From positions 1,185,501 to 1,249,500 of the forward strand of contig NC_092187.1 in the NCBI RefSeq assembly GCF_043641665.1: 64,000 nt of DNA. The letters are read 5' to 3'. The notes beneath the pieces were generated by a model. The model was not told the DNA's origin. It saw nothing but the letters and a program-made list of their open reading frames with translations, and searched no databases. Positions 22,088-32,530 of this stretch are shown here, piece by piece (position 1 is the first letter of the stretch; each line of letters begins with the position of its first letter). The position numbers were made by a program, and so were the translations under genes. This DNA comes from Enoplosus armatus (Eukaryota; Chordata; Actinopteri; Centrarchiformes; Enoplosidae).

Positions 22088-22766
22088 TCACTCATTTGAA
22101 TGGCCAAGAAGAACAGCGCCAGTCACCTTCCTCCTGCTCACCGCTGTCCTTTTAAACGCAAACAAACATCCTCGTGGGTGCTTGGAAAGGAAAATCTTCA
22201 CTCTTTCTATGATACAGAGAGAGCTGTTCTTACTTGCTACAGGCTGGCAATATGGAGTCATAATAGCAACAGGACGCTGCAGGTATCCTATATCTCCTGA
22301 TAGAAAGTACTCAGTTGGTGGATATAGGGCCTGTTGGTACGTGGGTGATCTGCATAGACACCTCATGTACAGATCCTGGATTGCCAACGTACACATCTAG
22401 AAATGTGCCCTTGGCATCACAGATGCCCTGCAGTAGCACTGATGGGAAAGGTTTTCTGTTTATGTAACATTTATTCTGTGGTTCTGCGGGAGGAAGAATC
22501 CTGACGTGGCACCCATCGATGGCACCGGCAACACAGCGGAATGCCTCCATCTCCTCTGGTTTGTGGAAATGAATAGCTCTGCGGAGGATGGTCAGCGTTT
22601 CCTCCACGACGTTGTGGATGGTCGTGCAAACTGTGGCTAGTGGCATGGCAAAGATGTCTGCGGTTAACCTGTAAGAGGCTCCGCAGGCAAGCCAGTAGAC
22701 AGTGACCAGCACCTCAATGTCATGGCCGCATCCATGGGCTTTTTGCCAGGGCAGCATCTGGCTCAC
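22088..22766 (-). pseudogene. PIF/Harbinger transposase remnant (HARBI1-like), frameshifted
   Basis: The minus-strand frame 22766-22380 shows an N-terminal helix-turn-helix-like part (YRLTADIFAMPLATVCTTI) and the first catalytic aspartate in AGAIDGCHVRI, then GTFLDVYVGNPGSVHE. The protein continues in another frame with SPTYQQALYPPTEYFLSGD (second aspartate in SGDIGY), QRPVAIMTPYCQPV and a shortened IIER segment (the expected third acidic residue). The family's usual stretch between PYRQPV-like and IIER words is deleted. The intact enzyme would cut and paste its own DNA with a DDE active site, helped by a Myb-like partner protein. No such partner is seen. The frameshift near 22380, the missing N-terminus and the divergent C-terminus after IIER make this an inactive copy. 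Confidence 0.88.
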
Positions 22767-22782
22767 CTGGTAGGCTGGGAGG

Positions 22783-22901
22783 CCCTTTCACACAGAACGC
22801 GACAACGGCACCACTGCGCTCTGAAACCCATTATTTCCAGTGCCTTGCACTGTGGCCGAAGTTCAACTGCGTCAAGCTGCGTTGTGTCTGAAAGGGCCAT
22901 G
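22783..22901. mobile_element. Short inverted-repeat element beside the Harbinger remnant
   Basis: The ends ggccctttcacacagaacgc and gcgttgtgtctgaaagggcc are inverted repeats agreeing at 18 of 20 positions, about 119 bp from end to end. The terminal wording is of the kind seen in Harbinger-type miniature elements. No clean 3 bp target duplication could be read. It lies just upstream of the broken 5' end of the transposase and may have been inserted in it, or may be a leftover end of a larger element. Confidence 0.65.
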
Positions 22902-23060
22902 AGTCCTTACCACAGCATCCACAGATTCCAGCTGCATGTCATCCCCCCCCCCCCCTCTCTCCCACCTTTCCTGTCTCTCTCACCTGTCTCTATGCAATAA
23001 AGGCAAAATGCGCCAAAATAATCTAAAAATAAAAATTCATTGTAATTGTTGTCCTGCATT
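22902..23060 (+). repeat. Dispersed repeat with 'caataaaggc' end
   Basis: Reads gctgcatgtcatccccc, a C/CT-rich run at 22940-22960, then cctgtctctatgcaataaagg and aaaatgcgccaaaataa. I recall this order as a frequent fish repeat often seen in transcript 3' ends, because it carries an AATAAA signal. The class is uncertain. Confidence 0.5.
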
Positions 23061-23308
23061 TTGAATCCAGACCATTTGTATTTTGTGCAATCTGAACTAC
23101 TTCGTTCTTCTGCTTTTTCAGTGTTTAGTTCCCACAAACCGGATAGTGGTTATTTATCTAAAGTTACTGAAGAACAACAATGAGAAAATCAATCACGACA
23201 CATGACTAAAAATAACATGCCAGTGTTTTTTTTTTTGCTTTATTTTTAGTAACCAGACAACCAGTTTCTGGTGAATTATCCCTTACACGATACACAAAGC
23301 ATTATGGG

Positions 23309-23342
23309 CAGCGGTGGAGGAAGTATTCAGATCCTTTACTTA
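23309..23342 (+). repeat. Left part of an interrupted 'ggtggaggaagtattcag' repeat
   Basis: The word gcagcggtggaggaagtatt and tcagatcctttactta start a repeat that resumes at 24442 with taataccacac, aaaatactctgttacaagta and aagtcttgcattgaaaa. The interruption is the element at 23343-24441. Confidence 0.7.
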
Positions 23343-24441
23343 AAGGTTCTATATGGAGTTTTCAGAAAGTCAGTGTTTTTAATGACACCAGTGGCCGCTA
23401 AGTGAACGGCAGTTAGCATCCTGTTGCTCGTGCCCGCAGTCTGTTGGCATGAGCGAGCCAAAACAGTGGAGTGCCACACACCAGACTGATTTACAGTCAT
23501 ATTTATAATAACGTTACTATCTGTAATGTTCCTATATTTTATTTGGACCATTGGCTCCGCGATACGAACTAGCTTGCCATTGGAAATTGCAAATTACTTC
23601 ATCAGCTAATGTTATGAAGCAACCAACACCAGATTCATGCCGTATAGCTAAGTTACAGCTAGCTGGCTGAACTTAACGTTGCCTTAGCTCGGTTTACAGT
23701 TAGGGAGTTGTCCACCCCTGCCTTCCCCTGCTAGTAGAAAGCAATTGTCAGTTATACACTAGGGTTGGGAGATATGTTACGTTTTTCCAGCCGGCCACAG
23801 TCAGCCCAACAGCCGGCGGTTGCTGATATATTCGCGCAGGTGTGTGTGTGCAGCGAGCCGGATACAACACCTGCAACCCCTGTAGTTTCAGCTGGGAGAT
23901 GTGTGCGAGCAGCGAGTTCACAAGCTCTCTTAGGGTTTTCTATAAATAAACTATTTAAACTACTACTATATATATAACTACTATAAATCTAATAAATAAA
24001 CTCACAAAATTTCAAATGAAATACTCTTACACCTACTTTCCTTATTAAACATAAAAACACATCCGCATACCTTCTGAATTCAAGTTTCTCTCCTCAACCG
24101 GACTGAGACTATCTTAACTGCCTTGTGAACTCATCATAAAACACACTTCATTGAAATGCGACAGAAACAAACTAAAACTCACCAAAACCATCTTGGTAAG
24201 TCTTCCCACTGTTCCAAAAATCACCAACTTCAAATAAAATGACAAAAATCAGCCCTATAACGTTAATATACATTTGCATTGTACCATCACATCCTTTAAT
24301 GTTGCCTAAAATAAACACTGTTTATCATAATACATCAGTTAGTGCCATGGATCATGTTAGCTGGTGAGCTAGCCAACTAACAGATCCACTCAGGTAGGTA
24401 TTTTGCTAGCCATAACGTTAGCCAGCTAGCTATAGGACCTT
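23343..24441. mobile_element. 1.1 kb TA-flanked element with short inverted termini, inside another repeat
   Basis: The ends aaggttctata and tataggacctt are inverted repeats (10 of 11 positions) with TA directly outside both (23341-23342, 24442-24443). Removing the segment plus one TA rejoins the outer repeat as ctttactta-cgctaaatac, close to its usual form. Inside are caccagtggccgctaagtg, ccgcgatacgaactagcttg and ccagattcatgc, words also present at 56160-56215, and many gctagc/gttagc words. No transposase is encoded. TA flanks and A/AGG ends are compatible with a Tc1/mariner-like or similar DNA element; the class is open. Confidence 0.65.
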
Positions 24442-24617
24442 TACGCTAAATACTAATACCACACTAAAAATACTCTGTTACAAGTAAAAAGTCTTGCATT
24501 GAAAATTTGACCTAAGTAAAATTATGTAAGTATAATCAGAAAAATGTACTAGAAGTATTAAAAGTATTCAATGCAGATGAGGTGGATGAGGTGGAGCTAA
24601 TTTCTAACTATTTTGTA
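24442..24617 (+). repeat. Continuation of the 'ggtggaggaagtattcag' repeat
   Basis: Carries aaaatactctgttacaagta, aaaagtcttgcattgaaaa and a block rich in gtaaaagta-like words. It is interrupted again at about 24618 by another repeat, and last echoes (ggagtaaaaagtacaatatc, gtagtggagtaaaagtata) are at 24880-24935. Confidence 0.65.
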
Positions 24618-24830
24618 TAGGACTGCAACTAATGATAATTTTCATTGTGGATTAATCTGCTGATTATTTTCTCGATGAATTGATTGATTCACAAAGCTTG
24701 TTTTGTCCTACAGAGAGTAAAAAAAAAATCCAAATTGTTAATAGTAAATTCAAATTATTAAAATAGTTAAAAGGTAATGCAGCAAATCCTCACATTTGAG
24801 AAGCTGAAATGTTCATATGTGTTGTGTGCA
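24618..24830 (+). repeat. Dispersed repeat beginning 'ggactgcaactaatgataat'
   Basis: The wording (gactgcaactaatgataatt, ttcattgtggattaatctgc, tgattattttctcgatgaat) matches a repeat I recall from many fish genomes. It lies within the family above, so it was probably inserted there later. No ends or target duplication were resolved. Confidence 0.5.
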
Positions 24831-24939
24831 ACAATCTCAATTTGTAACTAGTAGCTAAAGCCGTCAAAATAATTGTATTGGAGTAAAAAGTACAATATCT
24901 TCCAATGAATTGTAGTGGAGTAAAAGTATACCTCCTCCA

Positions 24940-25698
24940 TGTTATCACAAGAATATGACCATTTGATCTGGAAAAAAAAAACATTAACAAATTGGAATAT
25001 GTTGCAGACACAACAGAACCAGACTACTGACTTTTGTTTGCTGCATCAAACATTTTCAGACACATCTCCTGAGTCGTCTGCTGAATCATCTTTAATTTGC
25101 TGCAGGCTCTTAAAAGACATGGTCTGTCATCGGTTGGTGATTACCCAAAAACGGAAAAGTCGGAAATGATTTCATCACATGCTTTGCTCTCTCAGCTGGC
25201 TCACATGAGATCCTCATCCGAACAGAGAATTTTAAATCGCCTTTTCATCACTTTGTCGCAGAGTTGCGGCCTTTCCGCGACATTTGGATGAGGATAAATT
25301 ATGTCTAAATGCAGCACTCGCAAAATAGTAAAAAGAGCTGTTGACGGTGTTGCCGCACTACAAACAAATCACAAGTGTCAGGGATGTTTGTCTTCCCCTC
25401 GTTCCTTTTAATCCTCATTCTTCTGAAGTCGGAGCAGAGAAGACAAAAGTTTGTTTTTAGTTGGCAGGGGCTTCCTGATTTGCTGCCGCTAATTGACACT
25501 CACAAGATTTGTAAGTAAGAGCGAAGGCAAACGTGTCACAAAACTTTCATGATCAAACAATGTTGGCTTCGCTGTCTGACAGTTCGCTGTGACGAAAACC
25601 ACGTCTAAGCTATGAGGTTCAAATCGTTAGTGCTATAATTAGTGTCTACTATTTTGCCTATAAGGCTGTACGGGAGTTAAGTAGGGAGTTTATGAGAC

Positions 25699-25700
<2 letters not shown>
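24940..25700. other. Gene-free stretch
   Basis: Balanced, repeat-poor sequence from about 25280 to 25510 (gaggataaattatgtctaa, ccgctaattgacactcac) that could be conserved noncoding DNA. No exon structure is seen. Confidence 0.35.

Positions 25701-25730
<30 letters not shown>
25701..25730. repeat. (GT)n microsatellite
   Basis: About 30 bp of GT dinucleotides. Further GT-rich text continues to 25760. Confidence 0.95.
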
Positions 25731-27063
25731 ACACAGTATGTGTGTGTTTGTGTGTGAATGTAGAGATAATCCTCTGTATCCTCTGTAATCCTGTGTCTTT
25801 AAGATGATTCTGCCCCAGCCAAAACTCAGCGAGTCCTTTAAAAGAAACGTGTGCTCAGGTCTGTTCAGGTATGTGTGTCAGTGTGTGTCTATAGGAGGGA
25901 GTGAGGGAGGGAGGGAGGGGTCCCTTCTGCACTAACCCCAAAAAGTCATCTTCACTACATCTTCAGCTACTCCTGATGAAGGGGAGCCAGATTTTGTTCC
26001 ATGCCGCCAGTCTCTTGCCTTCTCTCTCTTCATCTAAGCCACTCTCTTACGTGTTCTCCACCTCTGGCTCTTCTCTCCCTCCCGACCTGCTTCAACTCTT
26101 ACTCTCTGAAACCTCTTTGGACTCCTCAGAAGAAGCTCATCTGAGAGTTCACGTGAAAACTAGATCCATTTTTTTTTTCTTCTTTTTTTTTTGTGGTCGG
26201 GTAGGAGGGGGTAAACTCTTTTGAGTCTCTTTGATGCAAACCCCCCCGCCCCCCCCCCCCCCTTCACATAAAGTTACAGAACACTTCCATGGAAGCTGTC
26301 TGGAGTTCTACAAATAATTCTTCTGAGATTCATCTGTGCTGGAGGACTATCAAAGTGAGTCTTCAAAACAGATATTATTATGTGCTGGATTTTTTTTTAA
26401 CCCTACAGCAAGCATGACGGATGGCTGCAGAAAGACAGAAAGGGACACATGGTTACATGAAGCACAGAACGACTATAACAAACACACACACACACTGAGC
26501 CAACCTGCATGGGACTCAACAGCAACAGTCGAGCTTCGCCAGTGCAGGAATGTTTCTAATTGGAAAGTCTGCATCCAGAATTCTAATGATCCTGAAAGCC
26601 TTTTAACATTCACTTGATATTCAAAGTGTCTCTCTGTAGGTGCTACCCAAGCTGGGTTTCAAAACACACACATCTCTTTTTGTCTTTTGAAGAAATTATC
26701 GTCATTTAACAGATATTATTCTGTAAAAAACTCACAGAGGAAACATTAGGAGCTGCGTTGCTTGAGTCCCCCTGCCTACCTGCATACACAAAAAAAAAAG
26801 CTTTGGTTTCTGTGATACAATTTCAGCTTTTTTTTTTAGTCACAATAAAAGTCTGATAAATCTGGTACTAAGCCCAGCTAACAGTATGTTGCTCACCGTG
26901 ACGTCTTTCTTTCACACACCACTGCGACCTTGCTCACAAAAGGTCTCCACGCTTTATTTTTTTTCCTCCTCCTGACTATTTCTGCGAGCATGAAAAGAGG
27001 TTTTTCCATGCGCGTGCTCCTCCTTAACTTGGCACGCTACCTTCCCCATGTTCCACAGCCATC
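25731..27063. other. Gene-free stretch with low-complexity tracts
   Basis: A GGGA repeat lies at 25895-25919, T runs at 26168-26192, and a C tract at 26241-26262. Open frames are accidental. No repeat family was identified. Confidence 0.45.
26241..26262. repeat. Poly-C tract
   Basis: Seven C, one G, then 14 C. Confidence 0.9.
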
Positions 27064-27084
27064 CACACACACACACACACACAC
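27064..27084. repeat. (CA)n microsatellite
   Basis: About 21 bp of CA dinucleotides. Confidence 0.9.
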
Positions 27085-27483
27085 CTCCACACTTGCATGC
27101 ATTTATTTGGCTTCTTTAAGTGTTTTAATTAGTGGCTTTTGTATAATTTGTTAGAAGCGTTGCGATGCCGCAGAGCGTCCTGACAAAGGTAAAATGTGTG
27201 TGGGACTTCTAATCCTCTGCTCTTCTCTTCTGCAATGAGAGGTGAGACAAAACAGGTGTAGCAATAGAAAGGAAAGAACCAAGATGTAACTACATTTGCG
27301 AGGGAAAGAGAGAAATCACTCAGGTTTCATTTGTTGTAAAGCTTGTACACCTGTCGAGTGTTTGCAATTAGCTGTCAATTACCAGCAGTTGTTGTTTGGC
27401 CATCTGTCCATAAATGCTACATCTCCCCTATCATTTGAGCAGACACTGTAGCAGCAGAATGAAGTAATTCTACATGCACTGAG

Positions 27484-27484
<1 letters not shown>

Positions 27485-27523
<39 letters not shown>
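27485..27523. repeat. (CA)n microsatellite
   Basis: About 39 bp of uninterrupted CA dinucleotides. Confidence 0.95.
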
Positions 27524-27528
<5 letters not shown>

Positions 27529-27624
27529 TCTTTCTGACCTCAGCAGGAGTGACAGTTTAACTGGCATAGATGTTGGTTTAACACACGCCAGGGATGTTGC
27601 AAACAGAGGAGGGATGAGGGAGAT

Positions 27625-27650
27625 GGGGGCGGGGGGGGGGGGGGGGGGGG
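27625..27650. repeat. Poly-G tract
   Basis: Five G, one C, then 20 G. Confidence 0.95.
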
Positions 27651-28424
27651 ATGTTGGGGTCAGGGCTGCCTCCTCTCCAGTTAATTGCCCTAGCTTGTAG
27701 CGTGCGCTTGACAGATTGAATTATCAAGCTGCCTCGACGGTCTGCAATCCCCCCGCGGTATATCCTGGTTGACTATTAATGACCAGCTACAGCAGCCTCC
27801 TCTGTTCTGCCCGGCTCTGCTACTGTTCTCTCTGTTCCGCTCTCATGTCTCCCCTCTCCGCTACGTTATTTAAAACCTTTAAGCAGAGAATCTCTCCGTT
27901 CTCAAAAACTTTGAAACAAAAAGTTGAACTTCCTTTTTTGCGCTTTGCAACTCGGAAGCTTAATTGCCTCCACGCAGCCAACCCCCCTTCGTTTTGCTCT
28001 GCAAATGGCAAAGTCTTGATGAGAAGGAGCGATGGAGCAGATAATGATAAACAGTGGAAACAGGAAGCAGGTTGATCTCCTCTCACTCTACATTCTCTCA
28101 CACAGACAACTCTAATAAAGAATCAGTGAGGGTGAAATAGAAATGGCAGAACAAAGTTGCTACATCGTGCAAAATTCATTATGGTCCGTGTCCTACAGTC
28201 TGTTATACTGCTCAACCACAAACACAGGGCTTCAACAATGGTTCATTTCAGTATACATTTGCTGCCTGACTGGTTTACACATTTAGTTTTTTCCCCCCTT
28301 TCTATCTTTATTTTTTGTTTAAGATTTGTTTTACAGCATTTGTACTTTTGTTGTGTAGTTCATACTTGAGACACAGAATCTCTCGGACAACTGTAGGTGG
28401 GGAACGTGAATATTACCACTCGAC
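27651..28424. other. Gene-free stretch
   Basis: The segment 27680-28080 is repeat-poor with balanced composition (gacagattgaattatcaagc, gttgactattaatgaccag). An open frame of about 98 codons has no known domain. Noncoding regulatory DNA or chance are both possible. Confidence 0.35.
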
Positions 28425-28780
28425 TGTCTTTAAAGCTGCTATGTTCAATATTTTCATATTAACTATGGATCTCTTCACTACTTGTGTGCGAGACAGATCA
28501 TCCATAGGGAACCCATATAGATTGCCTCAGCACTATGGAGCTTTTTAGCATCTTTCAGCTCATTACTTGCTCTTACAGCAGGCAGCTGTTTTCAGCGTTT
28601 TCAATGGAGGAGAGTGTCTCTTCACTTCTTCACTTTCAGGAATTCCAAAGGGGGGTGAAGGACCTTCTTATGGGAGACCTCTCCTCATCTGTTAACTTGA
28701 ATGGTAAAGGTGTCATTGGGACACTTGCTAGAGAAAGTACCAGGACTTTCTACCCCTGAGAAATACACTTCCTGTCCAAG
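28425..28780 (+). repeat. Degenerate interspersed repeat (unclassified)
   Basis: Reads ttaaagctgctatgttcaat, attttcatattaactatgga, gagctttttagcatctttca and ccgtttcagcg-like wording, a layout I recall from fish repeats. No ends or coding part are visible. Confidence 0.4.
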
Positions 28781-29298
28781 TAACAACCAGATGTGAAGAC
28801 ACAACATGACTCTTCTGATTATTGTAGTTGGAGATTAAGGCAAAGAGGAGCGACTGAAAACACCACTTTCCTCCCCCTTTTCTTTCTCTCTCCCTCTCAC
28901 ACACACGCACTGTAGTGGGAAAATACAACACATCCCTTCCACACCCTGAAGAGTTTATTTTAGGTCACAGGTATTTGCTGTGGTGCCCTTTGACCCCAGC
29001 AAGGGACCATAGCCTTCTCAACGTGTTCTCAGTGGTGCATTTTCAGCTGTCTATAATTGTCATTTATTGAGGCCTTGTTCCCTACAAGGTGATGACTGTC
29101 AAAGAGAGTGACGTATGTCTTACAAGTGTTCACATTCTTTGCTGTGCATGCTGTATAAAAGCAGACCACTCTGAGATGCAGTACGGTCAGCCGGGCAGGA
29201 GCGAATGAGTTGCTGTTGGGGCCGTCCATCTGCAGATGTGAATAAAACCACAAGAACTGCTCCCTTGTTGCCAGTCTTCTGTTTTTCCTAAAATTCCC

Positions 29299-29313
29299 AC
29301 ACACACACACACA

Positions 29314-29344
<31 letters not shown>
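29299..29344. repeat. (CA)n microsatellite, interrupted once
   Basis: About 46 bp of CA repeats with one CTCA interruption. Confidence 0.95.
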
Positions 29345-29351
<7 letters not shown>

Positions 29352-30185
29352 TGTTCTCTCTGTCTCTCTCACCTCTGATCTGGTCGGAGATCAGGCCTGT
29401 CATAAAGTGCATTCCTGAGGAAGTAACCTTGTTATATTCTTTTCCCACCCTGAGCCTGAATCAAGGTTAAAGTAAGAGGTAAATTGAATTGAATCAGTAA
29501 CACTAGCATTACTTAGCATATGTTCTACTGGAAAATAGTGCAACTCTGATCTCTGTACGATGGAAGATGGCTGAATTATTAATTCATGCTTTAATACATT
29601 GTGTAGCATGTGGCCACAGTGCCATCTTCTGACTGTAGAGAATGAGTCTCTATTTACTAAAAGACGCCATTCTAAGTGTTTAAAATAGTGGTTTATTATA
29701 CTGTATTGTGTAATCATTACGTACTAACTTTATATTCACCTATTAGCAATATTGGAAATTATGTTTTTGATAGGTAGTAGTTAGGACTGCTTGAATAACT
29801 TTGTGAACCATGTGTTCCCGGAATGACTTTGTTAATACTATGTTATAATATGTCCTGAATCACGTTTACATGGCCATAGTGATGAGAGTATGTGAATTTT
29901 CTCCGCCGATCTCCAATCTCCAGGCTGGTCTTCAACTTGAATTCAAGTAACATCTTAGTTACCTTTGTAATTTTGACATCTTTCTTTAAGTTTCTTTTTC
30001 CTTCGCCTAAAGTCCACGCACAATTTAACTTTTTTTAAGCAAGCCTCTGGGTGCCTCAGTGTTAAACTGAAGAGCTATGTCTTTTGATTTTTATATTTTT
30101 GTACCATGGTTTTAAAGTGTTTTTCTAATTTTTCAAGTTCAAGTTTTCCTCTGGCCAACGTAGTTACCCGAGCGTAGCTGAGGAA
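29345..30185. other. Gene-free AT-rich stretch
   Basis: No gene or element recognised. It leads into a GC-rich island at 30190. Confidence 0.45.
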
Positions 30186-30189
30186 GTTA

Positions 30190-30730
30190 GTGTAGCCAGA
30201 AAAATTTTATTCGACATTCAGCCACCGCATCACAAAGACTCAACCAGAGCTGTACCGCCCCGGAGAACCGTGCCAGCGACGCTGGCCAGGACCTTTGCCG
30301 TTGCCCATGAAACTAGACTGCCAGACCGACGAGAAGACCTCATCCGCTCGGTGACCCACTGCTCCTCACTGAGTCGCCGGGAAGTGTAACCTGCAGCAGG
30401 GCTCTGAACGACAGAGCCTCACAGGCAGCAACCGGCCTGCACCTCCCGCACAGCCACCTTTGGAGATCAGCTGAAACGGTCTCCTCTCTCAACGGGTCGG
30501 CAAGTATCTGCAAAACTCCATCTGCTAAAAGAAATCCCTTTTCGAGAAATTGACTGCCCTAGCATTACGTTAGTCGCTTTTTGTTTTGATAATTAAATCA
30601 CATGCTTCTCACTTCACTGAGTAAGGTTTATCATTTAAGATCTTGTATTCATTTGTTTGTTTTTCTTTATCATGTACGCTTTACTAATCCTTAATCTATT
30701 CAGTTATTATACATTTAGCTACAAATAAAT
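30190..30730 (+). mobile_element. Possible LTR-like sequence: GC-rich island with downstream AATAAA
   Basis: About 320 bp of markedly GC-rich and CpG-containing sequence (to 30510) stands alone in AT-rich DNA. It is followed by an AT-rich part with an AATAAA signal at 30724-30729. This layout (GC-rich promoter-like part, then a polyadenylation signal) is seen in retroviral-type LTRs, but I could not find a second copy, a primer-binding site or coding parts. A CpG-rich exon or promoter of a host transcript is the alternative. Confidence 0.3.
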
Positions 30731-30889
30731 GTCCTCATCTAGCAGCAAGAAGTTGTCTGTGTTTTTCTTTGAAGCAGAAGACAGTAAATGTATCACAAAG
30801 AAGACCAATTCCTTCTGACGAGATCAATTTAACGATTAATTTGGTTCATTTATTTCCTTCCATTTGAAGGTGGTGCCCCTCATTCAAAC

Positions 30890-31270
30890 GAGACATATAC
30901 TACATATTGTGGTCCCCATGGTGAGGCGGATCACACGGTTAAAGAGCCAGATATTTCCATCCGGACTTAGTGAAGACCTATAACAGCTAAAACGAGGGTG
31001 AATATTGGACTAACATTCATCAGGTGGCCAGAAACACTATAAAATAACTAACTACAAATAAATGGTAATGTTGCTGCCTATCTGCAGGATGTGTAAATAA
31101 GTTATTGTTTGCTAACACATTTGCCATATGGTAATATGTCAGAGTTGCGTATATAGATTTTTTCCGCTGCCCCCAAGTGACTATAAAATCAGCTGTTGCT
31201 GGTTTAAGCAGCTGGTCTATTGGAGGAAACATTCTAGCTGTGTTGGTTGTGTGCAAGCAGCATTTTACAT
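30890..31270 (+). repeat. Dispersed repeat, 'gaatattggact' family, copy 2
   Basis: Ordered words: gttaaagagccagatatttcc, gtgaatattggactaacatt, catcaggtggccagaaac, ggatgtgtaaataagtta, gctaacacatttgcc, ccgctgcccccaagtg. The reverse complement of 44740-45010 has the same order (agagccagatatt, gtattggacttgacattcat, cagatggccaggaac, agatgtgtaaatgg, cacgttagcc). Confidence 0.7.
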
Positions 31271-32380
31271 TTTTAAAAGGTGACATACAATGCTGATTTT
31301 CAGGTTCATAATTTTATTTGGGGGCGTCGACTAGAAAATGTTAACTTGCTTTAACTGTCGGATTACACTGGAACTGCAACGGAGCGGCAATAGTGTACTA
31401 GTATTGCTGTAACGCTAAATGTATCTGTGAATCAGAATGGTTGTATTGGCCTTGGCACGACTGTACACACACCGTCCAGCTGGCCACTACAGCTTTGAGC
31501 AAGTTAGCCACTAATTCAAGAAAATACGGCTTCCTAAATTCCTTGCAGTTTGACCGTTTCTGTCTATTACAATCTAAACTGATAAAGGCAGCTACAGGGA
31601 AATACACTCTGATACACATGCTGGTTCTGTTCTGAATTTACAAATGAGGGAAACCCTTTTTTTTTATTATTAACAATTGGATAAGTAATTTTTTAAGTTT
31701 TCACACTAGCCGCACAACATGCTAAGGCTAAGTTCAACAGGCTAAACAACATCAAATATGGCAAAACTTACAGCTTCAGAGATTGAGGTCGCAGACAGCC
31801 GATAAAATTATCGATCCATCCTTGAGCCTCAGTTTTGAATTTTGTTTGTTGAGAAAGCATTTTCCAGTTGCTGTGGGCACATTTCTGTCAAAAGTTAAGT
31901 TATTCCACTGGGTCTCCACTTCCTCAGATGATGGGAGTAACACGAAGAATGTTGTGTTGGTCCTTGCAGCCACAACAGAACAATTTGCGTGCTTTGCTCG
32001 TACCTTCGACGTTGTCATATTAGAGCGGTCGGCATTAGCGAGAAAATAACACTGGCAGACGGCGAGACAGGTTCACCAGGTAATTCAGGGGTCGGGACGA
32101 TCACAGTGCTGCAGGTGGTCCCGTAGGACGTCACACAGGGCTTCAAATCTGACTGGCTTTTTGGAACACACATTTTCTGATAGACGGGGCAAAAGAAAAA
32201 GAGAGAGGTCTTCTCGTACTTAGAAACACCAGGGACCATGTTGAAAAGGGCATTTTACAAAATAAAAGAAGAATTTACAGAAGTGTTGCATAATGATAAA
32301 TAAATTAACCTTGAATCTTGATACAGTGGCCATGAGGGCCCAACACACTTAACGCTTTGGCTACATTGAACATGCAAGTG
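31271..32380. other. Gene-free stretch, possibly repeat-derived
   Basis: Contains open frames on both strands around 31440-32240, none with a domain. Words such as gctaaggctaagttcaac suggest old transposon DNA. Nothing firm can be said. Confidence 0.3.
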
Positions 32381-32394
32381 TATGTAGTGTACAG

Positions 32395-32530
32395 ATGCGG
32401 AGCGTTCGGGTGTGCCGCGGAATTCGCCTCTTTACCGGCTACACCTGCGGCACACGTAAGGCGTGCGTCGTGTTGGGTGAGTTGCAGGCAAAACAAGATG
32501 GCGAGCTTCCCTTTTGGGATTGTGTCTTCA
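32395..32530 (+). promoter_or_regulatory. Possible CpG-rich promoter-like block with a YY1-type start word
   Basis: A CpG-rich stretch carries a perfect inverted pair gtgtgccgc (32410-32418) and gcggcacac (32447-32455). About 40 bp later comes caagatggcgagc, the form of a YY1 site that often overlaps start codons in vertebrate promoters. The frame from that ATG stays open for only about 20 codons. A promoter inside a transposon or chance is equally possible. Confidence 0.2.

Noticed and set aside
25605..25630. gaggttcaaatcg, similar to a tRNA B box
   Set aside because: No A box at the right distance and no cloverleaf can be drawn.
30190..30510. GC-rich island as part of an rRNA gene
   Set aside because: None of the familiar conserved rRNA words are seen and the block is too short and isolated.
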